35,965 bases of DNA, taken from NCBI GenBank assembly GCA_030065125.1, contig JASJDM010000054.1, positions 1 through 35,965 of the forward strand. The letters run 5' to 3'. Shown here piece after piece: positions 7,580-13,498 of the stretch (positions within the stretch are counted from its first letter, which is position 1; every line of letters starts with the position of its first letter). The notes below the pieces were generated by a model. The model did no database searches and had not been told where the DNA came from. It saw nothing but the letters and a program-made list of their open reading frames with translations. A program made the position numbers and the translations under genes. This DNA comes from Lysobacterales bacterium (lineage in GTDB: Bacteria > Pseudomonadota > Gammaproteobacteria > Xanthomonadales > SZUA-38).

Positions 7580-8120
7580 CCTGCCAAAGATCCTTGACCG
7601 CCGGACCTCCCGGCCCGGCGGGTTGTTCGAGGTGGAAACCCTGGAGCTGGAGTTCAGCAACGGCGTGCAGCGCACCTACGAGCGGCTGCTGAATTCCGGG
7701 CTTGGAGCGGTCATCGTGGTACCGCTGCTCGACAACGATACGGTGGTTCTCCTGCGGGAATACTGTGCCGGTTTCCACCGGTACGAGCTGGGCCTGGTGA
7801 AGGGACGGCTGGATCCCGGGGAGTCCCACGTCGAAGCGGCGGACCGGGAGCTCAAGGAAGAGGCGGGTTATGGCGCTGGCCGGATCGAGATCATCAACAG
7901 CCTCAGCATGGCGCCGGCCTACATGAGCCACGAAACCGTCGTGGTGCTGGCCCGGGACCTGTACCCCTGCCGGCTGCAGGGGGATGAGCCCGAACCCATA
8001 GAAACGGTCACCTGGCCCCTGGCCGACCTGCACGAACTCGCCCTGCGCGAGGACATGACCGAAGGCCGCACCGTGGCGGCCCTGTACCTGGCGCGGGACT
8101 ACCTGGAGAACGAATCATGA
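7572..8120 (+). CDS. nudE: ADP compounds hydrolase NudE (Nudix)
   Basis: NudE hydrolyses ADP-ribose, NADH and diadenosine polyphosphates. The full Nudix box is present as GRLDPGESHVEAADRELKEE followed by AGY (G-x5-E-x7-RE-U-x-EE-x-G-U). The N-terminal VETLELEFSNGVQRTYERL matches NudE proteins of gammaproteobacteria. I chose GTG 7572, eight bases before the hisN stop, which gives a 182-residue protein of normal length; an upstream GTG at 7551 would add seven unconserved residues. The gene overlaps cysQ in ATGA. Confidence 0.9.
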   Translation: MPDLPKILDRRTSRPGGLFEVETLELEFSNGVQRTYERLLNSGLGAVIVVPLLDNDTVVLLREYCAGFHRYELGLVKGRLDPGESHVEAADRELKEEAGYGAGRIEIINSLSMAPAYMSHETVVVLARDLYPCRLQGDEPEPIETVTWPLADLHELALREDMTEGRTVAALYLARDYLENES

Positions 8121-8905
8121 AAGACCTGGTCAACAAGGTCCTGGACATCTGTGGTGTGGCGGGCAGCCGGATACTGGAGATCTACGACACCGAATTCGAG
8201 GTGGAAACCAAGGATGACCAGTCACCGCTGACCCAGGCCGACCTGGCGTCCCATCGTGTCATCGTCGACGGTCTGCGGGAACTGACCCCCGGTACGCCTA
8301 TCCTGTCCGAGGAGTCCCGGGAAATCCCCTGGGCCGAGCGCAGCCAATGGACCGAGTACTGGCTGGTTGACCCACTGGATGGCACCAAGGAATTTGTCAA
8401 ACGCAATGGTGAGTTCACCGTCAATGTCGCGCTGATCCGCGACGGCTGGCCCGTACTGGGCGTGGTGCTGGCGCCGGTGCTGGGGGACGCCTATTTCGCT
8501 GCTGAAGGCCTGGGCGCGTTTCGGCGCAGCGGTGACGAGGACCCTGAAATGATCCGCTGCCGTTTTCCCGCCCACTCGCCGGTCACCGTGGCCGGCAGCC
8601 GTTCCCACGCGGGCGAGCGCCTGCAGGGATTCCTGTCGCGGATCGGCACCCATGAGCTGGTCAGCATGGGCAGTTCGCTGAAGTTCTGCCTGGTTGCCGA
8701 CGGCCGCGCCGATCTTTACGTGCGCCTGGGGCCAACGTCAGAGTGGGACACCGCCGCCGCCCAGGCGGTAGTGGAACAGGCTGGCGGCCGGGTTACCAAT
8801 ACCGCCATGCAGCGCTTGCGCTACAACGCCAAGGAGTCCTTGTTAAACCCGGAGTTTCTGGTGTTTGGGGATTCTGAAAGGAACTGGGCGCAGTATTTAC
8901 CGTAG
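8117..8905 (+). CDS. cysQ: 3'(2'),5'-bisphosphate nucleotidase CysQ
   Basis: CysQ removes the 3' phosphate from pAp/PAPS formed during sulfate assimilation and cofactor transfer. It belongs to the same lithium-sensitive superfamily as hisN. The motifs are LSEESREIPW, DPLDGTKEFVKRNGEFTVN (the KEF variant diagnostic of CysQ), SSLKFCLVADGRADLY and SEWDTAAAQAVVEQAGG. Length 262 is usual. The coupled nudE-cysQ order is widespread in gammaproteobacteria. This is the last gene of the operon that starts at gspG. Confidence 0.94.
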   Translation: MKDLVNKVLDICGVAGSRILEIYDTEFEVETKDDQSPLTQADLASHRVIVDGLRELTPGTPILSEESREIPWAERSQWTEYWLVDPLDGTKEFVKRNGEFTVNVALIRDGWPVLGVVLAPVLGDAYFAAEGLGAFRRSGDEDPEMIRCRFPAHSPVTVAGSRSHAGERLQGFLSRIGTHELVSMGSSLKFCLVADGRADLYVRLGPTSEWDTAAAQAVVEQAGGRVTNTAMQRLRYNAKESLLNPEFLVFGDSERNWAQYLP

Positions 8906-8910
8906 TCATC

Positions 8911-9008
8911 CGCAAGACTGGGCATCCTGCCCAGCTTGCGGTCGCCATTTGAAAAAGCGGTTTCCAAATGGCTTACGGCCTTCGGCCGTTGGCACATCCC
9001 TGTGCCAA
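8911..9008. repeat. four-hairpin module, left copy
   Basis: Four adjacent stem-loops follow cysQ. Hairpin A (8911-8940) pairs CGCAAG-A-CTGGGCA with TGCCCAG-CTTGCG, leaving one bulged A. Hairpin B (8944-8972) pairs GCCATTTG with CAAATGGC around a GAAAAAGCGGTTTCC core. Hairpin C (8975-8989) is ACGGCC-TTC-GGCCGT. Hairpin D (8989-9008) is TTGGCACA-TCCC-TGTGCCAA. None is followed by a T-run, so it is not a standard intrinsic terminator. The module is repeated in inverse orientation at 9105-9204. Confidence 0.93.
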
Positions 9009-9104
9009 ATGCCTTCGTTAATTCTTGGGTCCGTCATCTTTAGCATGGTTGAGGATGACATCGGGGTGTATTCAGGTTGACGGGGAAAATGTGAACGAAG
9101 CCCA

Positions 9105-9204
9105 TTGGCACAGGGATGTGCCAACGGCCGAAGGCCGTGAGGGAATCGAAAACCGCGTTTTCGATTCCCGGCCGAGAGTTGACCATGGATGGTCAATCTC
9201 TCGG
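9105..9204. repeat. four-hairpin module, inverted right copy
   Basis: This is the mirror of 8911-9008. Hairpins D and C (9105-9138) are a perfect 34-bp inverted match to 8975-9008. Hairpin B' (9141-9169) is again 29 nt; its outer stem is GGGAATC/GATTCCC instead of GCCATTT/AAATGGC, while the inner core keeps the pattern GAAAAnGCGGTTTnC on the minus strand. Hairpin A' (9172-9204) has an unrelated stem (CCGAGAG and TTGACCAT arms) but keeps a single bulged A at the equivalent position. The 96-bp centre between the modules (9009-9104) has no gene; its edges continue the inverted repeat imperfectly. Confidence 0.93.
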
Positions 9205-9218
9205 ATAGACAACCCACA

Positions 9219-9965
9219 TTACCGACTCGGCAATGCCACCCGAGGCTTTTGTGGCCCGATGCGGTCCAGCAGGCGGTTGAAGATCTGATCCGCCAGGGCA
9301 CCCAGTTGGCCGATATGCTCATGGGTATCGCGGGCAATCTGTTCCGGCCCGTGTTGCAGCCCGGACCGGGTCAGTTCCTCCAGGTACTGGGGCAGGGTCA
9401 GCCAGCGCTGGATCAGGGGTTCGTCCATCTCCATATGAAACTGGAACCCGTAGGCGTTGCCGCCGTAGCCGAAGGCCTGGTTGCGGCAATGTTCGGTGGT
9501 CGCCAGAAGTTCGGCGCCTCGGGGCAGGTCAAAGGTACAGCCGTGCCACTGAAAAACCGGGTGTTCTTCCTGCAGCGGCGCCATGACCGGATCGCCAGCC
9601 GTTGCGTCGGTGGGTTGCAGGGTATACCAGCCAATCTCAGGCACCGGGTTCTGGTAGACCCTGGCGCCGAGGGCGTGGGCCAGCAGCTGGGCTCCAAGAC
9701 AGATACCGAGCACCGGTTTTTCAAGCTTCAGTGCCCGCTCAATGGCAGCCAGTTCGGTGCGCAGATGGGGATACTGGTCCTGTTGATCCACGTTCATGGG
9801 CCCGCCCAGCACGATGAGTCCATCGTAACGGTCCACCTCGGGCTCAGCGTCGGGATGACGGCTGAAATTGACGAAGCGGATGCGATGGCCCCGGCTGCGG
9901 ATCAACGGGTCCAGGGTGCCCAGCGGTTCGGCGGCAACATGCTTGAAGACCAGTATTTTTGCCAT
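9219..9965 (-). CDS. class I glutamine amidotransferase domain protein (GMP-synthase-like)
   Basis: A free-standing class I GATase. The nucleophile elbow GICLGAQLLAHALGA carries the catalytic Cys, and YGFQFHMEMDEPLIQ provides the catalytic His and Glu. An early GGPMNVD forms the oxyanion region. Such stand-alone domains are similar to GuaA N-termini and to gamma-glutamyl-compound hydrolases; the substrate cannot be read from sequence. I chose ATG 9965 (MAKILVFKH) because the 15 residues further upstream are unlike the family. The product is 248 residues, close to the usual 230-250. It sits 19 bases beyond the stop of the alcohol dehydrogenase gene, in the same direction. Confidence 0.87.
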   Translation of the reverse strand: MAKILVFKHVAAEPLGTLDPLIRSRGHRIRFVNFSRHPDAEPEVDRYDGLIVLGGPMNVDQQDQYPHLRTELAAIERALKLEKPVLGICLGAQLLAHALGARVYQNPVPEIGWYTLQPTDATAGDPVMAPLQEEHPVFQWHGCTFDLPRGAELLATTEHCRNQAFGYGGNAYGFQFHMEMDEPLIQRWLTLPQYLEELTRSGLQHGPEQIARDTHEHIGQLGALADQIFNRLLDRIGPQKPRVALPSR

Positions 9966-9984
9966 GTCGGGATTGTAGCCCCAG

Positions 9985-10959
9985 TCAGCCCATGTGCAGC
10001 ACCGCCGCACCGTCGAAACGGCCGTGGCGCAGGTCGTCCAGGGCCTGGTTGGCCCGGTCCAGGGGATACAGGGTGACCTGGGGCTGAATGCCCGCGGCCT
10101 GGGCCAGCTGCAGGAATTCGTCGCCGTCCCGCCGGGTCAGGTTGGCCACGGACAGGATCTGTCGTTCGCCCCACAGGATATCGTAAGGAAATGAGGGGAT
10201 GTCGCTCATATGGATGCCGCCGCAGACTACCCGGCCACCCTTGCGCACGCGGCCCAGGGCAACGGGCACCAGTTCACCGGCCGGCGCGAAGATCAGCGCC
10301 GCGTCCAGTTCCGTCCCCGGGTCCCGGGTGGAGTCTCCGGCCCAGGTGCAGCCCAGTTCCCGGGCGAATGCCTGGGTGGCGGTATCGCCGGGTCGGGTAA
10401 AGGCGTACACCGACTGGCCCAGGTGGATGGCTGCGGCTGTGACCAGATGGCCCGCGGCCCCGAAGCCGAACACCCCGAGTTTTTCGATGTTGCTGCCCGC
10501 CAGGCGCAGGCTGCGGTAACCGATCAGGCCGGCGCACAGCAGCGGGGCCAGTGACTCGGCCGGCGCATCCGGGTCCAGGGGGAATGCAAACTGGCGGTCG
10601 ACCACCAGGTACTCCGCAAAGCCGCCGTCGATGGTATAGCCGGTGAACACCGCCTCGTCACATAGATTTTCCCGCTCGTCGTCGCAGAAGCGGCAATGTC
10701 CGCAGGTAGAACCAAGCCAGGGCACACCCACGCGCCGGTCAGTCACGCCATCAGCGTCCATGACCCGTCCCACCACCTGGTGGCCGGGTATGACCGGGTA
10801 GGGAATGTCCGGCAGTTCGTTGTCCAGGAGGTGCAGGTCCGTGCGGCAGACCCCACAGGCCTCCACCTTGACCAGCAGCTGTCCGGGGGCAGCGCTGGGC
10901 CGCGGCACCTCGTGCGGCTTCAGGGGCTGGCCGGCAGCCTCCAGGACCATGGCTTTCAT
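9985..10959 (-). CDS. zinc-dependent alcohol dehydrogenase family protein
   Basis: A medium-chain zinc alcohol dehydrogenase, closest in pattern to propanol-preferring AdhA/AdhP-type enzymes. The catalytic zinc ligands lie in EACGVCRTDLHL and PGHQVVGRV; the usual GHE is GHQ here. The structural zinc site is CGHCRFC followed by NLC. The Rossmann segment is GVFGFGAAGHLVTAAAIHLG. The C-terminus RANQALDDLRHGRFDGAAVL is typical. I prefer ATG 10959 (MKAMVLEA), giving 324 residues; ATG 10974 would add MGYQS. The physiological alcohol is unknown. Confidence 0.88.
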   Translation of the reverse strand: MKAMVLEAAGQPLKPHEVPRPSAAPGQLLVKVEACGVCRTDLHLLDNELPDIPYPVIPGHQVVGRVMDADGVTDRRVGVPWLGSTCGHCRFCDDERENLCDEAVFTGYTIDGGFAEYLVVDRQFAFPLDPDAPAESLAPLLCAGLIGYRSLRLAGSNIEKLGVFGFGAAGHLVTAAAIHLGQSVYAFTRPGDTATQAFARELGCTWAGDSTRDPGTELDAALIFAPAGELVPVALGRVRKGGRVVCGGIHMSDIPSFPYDILWGERQILSVANLTRRDGDEFLQLAQAAGIQPQVTLYPLDRANQALDDLRHGRFDGAAVLHMG

Positions 10960-11032
10960 CGACTGGTATCCCATGGGGTGGTGCTGTCTAATGCGAACAC
11001 CCTGATGATGACACACGGTCGACGCACAAACG

Positions 11033-12271
11033 ATGTCCCAGGACATTTCACAACAGGCCCGGTTTATCAGACTGCTGGCCCGCAGGCTGCACGAATACGG
11101 TGCGGGGTCCCATCGCCTGGAGGGGGCGGTCAAGTCAGTGGCCGAGCGGCTGAACCTTCACTGCGAGATATTCTCCACCCCCACCAGCGTCTTCCTGACC
11201 TTTGGGGGGGCGGCGTCCGGCTCTGACACCGAGGTTGACCGCCCGGTATCGCCGGCCCAGTTGATCAGACTCAATCCGGGACAGGTAGACCTGGGCCGCA
11301 TGTGCGAGGTGGATGCCCTGGGTGAGGCCGTGGCCGGGGGGCAGATGAGCCTGGAAGAGGGCACCCAACGGCTCGCTCAACTGGAGTGTTCCGCGCCGGT
11401 GTTTCCATTGGGTGTGGTTCTGCTGGCCTGGGGGGTAGTGGGATTCGCCGTGTCCGCGCTGCTGGGTGGCGACTGGTCCGACATGGGCCTGGCATTTGTG
11501 CTGGCGGCCATGACCGGGACCATGACTGCATTCCTGAAACGGCTGCAGGACCTGGGCAGCTTTGAACCCATTGCTGCTTTCATCGTGACCTCGTCGGCCT
11601 ACCTGCTGTCGGTGCCTCTGGGCGGCGCCAACGTGCCGGTGGTGGTCATCGGCGCGCTGATTATGCTGATGCCTGGACTGGATCTGACCGTGGCCATGTC
11701 AGAATTGGCCACCCGCCATCTGGCGTCGGGCACCGCGCGGTTTGCCGGCGCTCTGATCGGCCTGGCCAAGCTGGCCCTGGGGGTAGTGATGGCTACCCAG
11801 GTGATGACTGCCCTGGGGTTTTCGGCCAACACAGAATCAGCCGACCTCATCCCGGACTGGATAGCCTGGCCGGCCGTGCTGATGTCCGGGGTCGCATTCT
11901 GCGTGCTGTTCGGTGCCCAGGTGCGGCACTATGCGGCGGTCATCGTCGCCGCATTCCTCACCTACGGCGTCAATTTCTACGCTTCCGCTCAAACGGGTCC
12001 CGACGTCGGCATCTTCCTGGCCGCGCTGACGGTGGCCGCCCTCAGCAACCTGCATTCCCGCCTCTTTAACGTCCCGGCCTCGGTCACACGCCTGCCCGCC
12101 ATCCTCCTGCTGGTTCCAGGCAGCCTGGGCTACCGCGCCCTGACCCTGCTGTTTTCCCACAACGTGGACGAGGGCTTGACCGCAGCCGTGTCGGTGGTCC
12201 TGGTGCTGGCGGCTTTGGTGGGAGGGCTGTTGATGGGGAATACGCTGGTGCCGCCCAGGCGGCATTTGTAA
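11033..12271 (+). CDS. threonine/serine exporter family protein (ThrE type)
   Basis: A 412-residue inner-membrane protein of the ThrE family, which exports threonine and serine in corynebacteria. The N-terminal half (ThrE/DUF1212) begins with the family pattern RFIRLLARRLHEYGAGSHRLE, ERLNL and FSTPTSVFLTF, followed by five membrane helices. The second half (AVLMSGVAFCVLFGAQ onward) is the ThrE_2/DUF3815 part with another five. LLLVPGSLGYRAL matches the conserved VPG motif near the end. It is divergent from the alcohol dehydrogenase; the starts are 73 bp apart. Its TAA is followed at once by the hairpin array. Confidence 0.88.
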   Translation: MSQDISQQARFIRLLARRLHEYGAGSHRLEGAVKSVAERLNLHCEIFSTPTSVFLTFGGAASGSDTEVDRPVSPAQLIRLNPGQVDLGRMCEVDALGEAVAGGQMSLEEGTQRLAQLECSAPVFPLGVVLLAWGVVGFAVSALLGGDWSDMGLAFVLAAMTGTMTAFLKRLQDLGSFEPIAAFIVTSSAYLLSVPLGGANVPVVVIGALIMLMPGLDLTVAMSELATRHLASGTARFAGALIGLAKLALGVVMATQVMTALGFSANTESADLIPDWIAWPAVLMSGVAFCVLFGAQVRHYAAVIVAAFLTYGVNFYASAQTGPDVGIFLAALTVAALSNLHSRLFNVPASVTRLPAILLLVPGSLGYRALTLLFSHNVDEGLTAAVSVVLVLAALVGGLLMGNTLVPPRRHL

Positions 12272-12273
12272 TG

Positions 12274-12381
12274 GCTCGCTGCGCGAGCCGGGGAACGCGC
12301 CCTTTGGGCGCTGGGGAACGCTCGCTGCGCGAGCTGGGGAACGGCCCCTAACGGGGCCTGGGGAACGCGCGCTCCGCGCGC
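12274..12381. repeat. hairpin array, left half: five palindromes with TGGGGAAC linkers
   Basis: Five short palindromes sit about 23 bp apart: H1 GCTCGCTGCGCGAGC (12274-12288), H2 GCGCCCTTTGGGCGC (12297-12311), H3 identical to H1 (12320-12334), H4 GGCCCCTAACGGGGCC (12343-12358), and H5 GCGCGCTCCGCGCGC (12367-12381). Each has a 6-bp stem and a 3-4 nt loop. The 8-bp linker between them is TGGGGAAC (CGGGGAAC once). The array starts two bases after the ThrE stop codon. Confidence 0.97.
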
Positions 12382-12466
12382 TGGGAAAACCCAAATGTCA
12401 TGAGACAATTTGAGTGTTCAGCGCCGGAGTGTAATCGCGTAGCCAGCGAACAAAAGGGAGCTGCCT
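12382..12466. other. unique centre of the hairpin array
   Basis: An 85-bp segment between the two inverted halves of the array. It contains one imperfect stem-loop (CAAATGTC / GACAATTTG around ATGA, about 12392-12413), and the rest shows no further repeat and no plausible gene. It is less GC-rich than the arms. It could be the loop of a large cruciform or a spacer bounded by inverted repeats; I see no integrase or transposase beside it. Confidence 0.7.
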
Positions 12467-12611
12467 GCTTCCCAGCGCGCAAGGCGCGCTTTTCCCAGGC
12501 CCCGTTAGGGGCCGTTTCCTAGCGTCCGCCGGACGCGTTTCCTAGCTCGCGCAGCGAGCGTTCCCCAGGCCGCATCGCGGCCGTTCCCCAGCGCCCAAAG
12601 GGCGCGTTCCC
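12467..12611. repeat. hairpin array, right half: six palindromes with GTTCCCCA linkers
   Basis: The linkers are now the reverse complement of those on the left. The palindromes are H6 GCGCGCAAGGCGCGC (12475-12489), H7 GGCCCCGTTAGGGGCC (12498-12513), H8 GCGTCCGCCGGACGC (12522-12536), H9 GCTCGCGCAGCGAGC (12545-12559), H10 GGCCGCATCGCGGCC (12568-12582), and H11 GCGCCCAAAGGGCGC (12591-12605). H11, H9 and H7 are exact reverse complements of H2, H3 and H4, in mirrored order; H6 mirrors H5 with a changed loop; H8 and H10 are extra. Linkers are GTTCCCCA, drifting to GTTTCCTA and TTTTCCCA. The array ends next to the cytochrome stop codon at 12612. Confidence 0.97.
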
Positions 12612-13340
12612 TTACTCCAGCTCCTGCAGCCGCCTCTGCACCATGGGATTCGGCATAATCCCCAACGCCTCCTCATAGTGCTTCCTGGCCGCGGCCTTGT
12701 CTTCCCGGCGCAGGTGCACTTCTCCCAGCAGGAAGTGGGTCTGGAAGTCCCTGGGGGAGTATTCCAGGTTGAGTTCGAGGATCGCGACAGCAGTGTCCAG
12801 ATCGCCGCCCAGACCGGTGTTCTGAGCCAGGCCGGCCAGGACACCGGGGCTGAAGTCGTAGCTGTGGGACCCGTAGTAGCGGTCACGGAGTTTTCTGTAG
12901 GTGGACTCGAGGTTGTCAAATCCGCCGTCGGCCAGGGCTTTGCCCAGGACGTCACCGGACAGGCGCGGGTTGCGCACACCGCGGTGACAGGTCACGCACT
13001 GGACCCGGGTCGTATCGGGTTTATCCAGCCTGGCAAGGTGATCGCCGTTGATGGAAGCCACCATTTTCATCATCTCCCGGGCCACGCGTTTTTCTTCCCG
13101 TTCGTCGCTGGCGAAGTCAAAAGTGCTGAGGTCCTGTCCGGCCTCACCCAGGTGGCAGGTTTCGCAGCGAACGCCCAGCCCCATGGCAAATTGCCGCATG
13201 GTGCTGCGAAGCTCCGCCGGCGCGATGTCCTGGGGCAGGATCTGCAGGTTTTCCGGATCAGCGAAAATGTCGGTCTGTGCCCGGCCCGGTTGGTGCGGCA
13301 GCGCGAGGATCAGGAAAACAGCGAATCGGGGAAGCTTCAT
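12612..13340 (-). CDS. periplasmic diheme c-type cytochrome with C-terminal TPR region
   Basis: A signal peptide (MKLPRFAVFLILALPHQPGRAQ) precedes a 220-residue exported protein. Two heme c attachment sites are visible, CETCH (about 59-63) and CVTCH (about 115-119). The context MRQFAMGLGVRCETCH and MMKMVASIN resembles the fold of photosynthetic reaction-centre cytochrome c subunits (CytoC_RC) that occurs in many non-photosynthetic bacteria. The last 75 residues (DTAVAILELNLEYSPRDFQTH, KAAARKHYEEALGIMPN) are TPR-like and probably bind a partner. The electron-transfer partner is unknown. It converges with the ThrE gene across the hairpin array and is divergent from the two-component genes. Confidence 0.83.
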   Translation of the reverse strand: MKLPRFAVFLILALPHQPGRAQTDIFADPENLQILPQDIAPAELRSTMRQFAMGLGVRCETCHLGEAGQDLSTFDFASDEREEKRVAREMMKMVASINGDHLARLDKPDTTRVQCVTCHRGVRNPRLSGDVLGKALADGGFDNLESTYRKLRDRYYGSHSYDFSPGVLAGLAQNTGLGGDLDTAVAILELNLEYSPRDFQTHFLLGEVHLRREDKAAARKHYEEALGIMPNPMVQRRLQELE

Positions 13341-13421
13341 GGCATCACTCCTGCCTGGTTGACCATGGGTCCATGCTAGTCCAGTTGGCGTCAGCCCGGG
13401 TGGCGCGCGGGTCCGGTGGAC

Positions 13422-13438
13422 GTCAGGGAATTGTCAGG
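13422..13438. promoter_or_regulatory. possible OmpR-family binding site upstream of the histidine kinase
   Basis: GTCAGG occurs at 13422-13427 and again at 13433-13438, an 11-bp offset that places both half-sites on the same face of the helix. This is the usual geometry for OmpR-family regulators. It lies 61 bases upstream of the kinase start, and a related GTCAGC is at 13390. Autoregulation by the adjacent regulator is an inference. Confidence 0.3.
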
Positions 13439-13498
13439 ATTGCGCACTCGGAGAGCGGCCGGTTTGCCTGGCGCCGGGCATCCGAATCACAATGGGTC

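Noticed and set aside
8906..9218. Standard intrinsic terminator after cysQ
   Set aside because: Strong stems are present but none is followed by a T-run on either strand. The ordered, inverted modules suggest more than a terminator, though they may still stop transcription.
12272..12611. CRISPR array
   Set aside because: The constant part is only 8 bp, the variable parts are palindromes rather than unique spacers, orientation flips in the middle, and no cas genes are nearby.
13277..13498. N-terminal extension of the histidine kinase from an upstream start
   Set aside because: The frame is open but the translation is low-complexity Arg/Gly-rich sequence; part of it overlaps the divergent cytochrome gene, and the first membrane helix begins right after ATG 13499.
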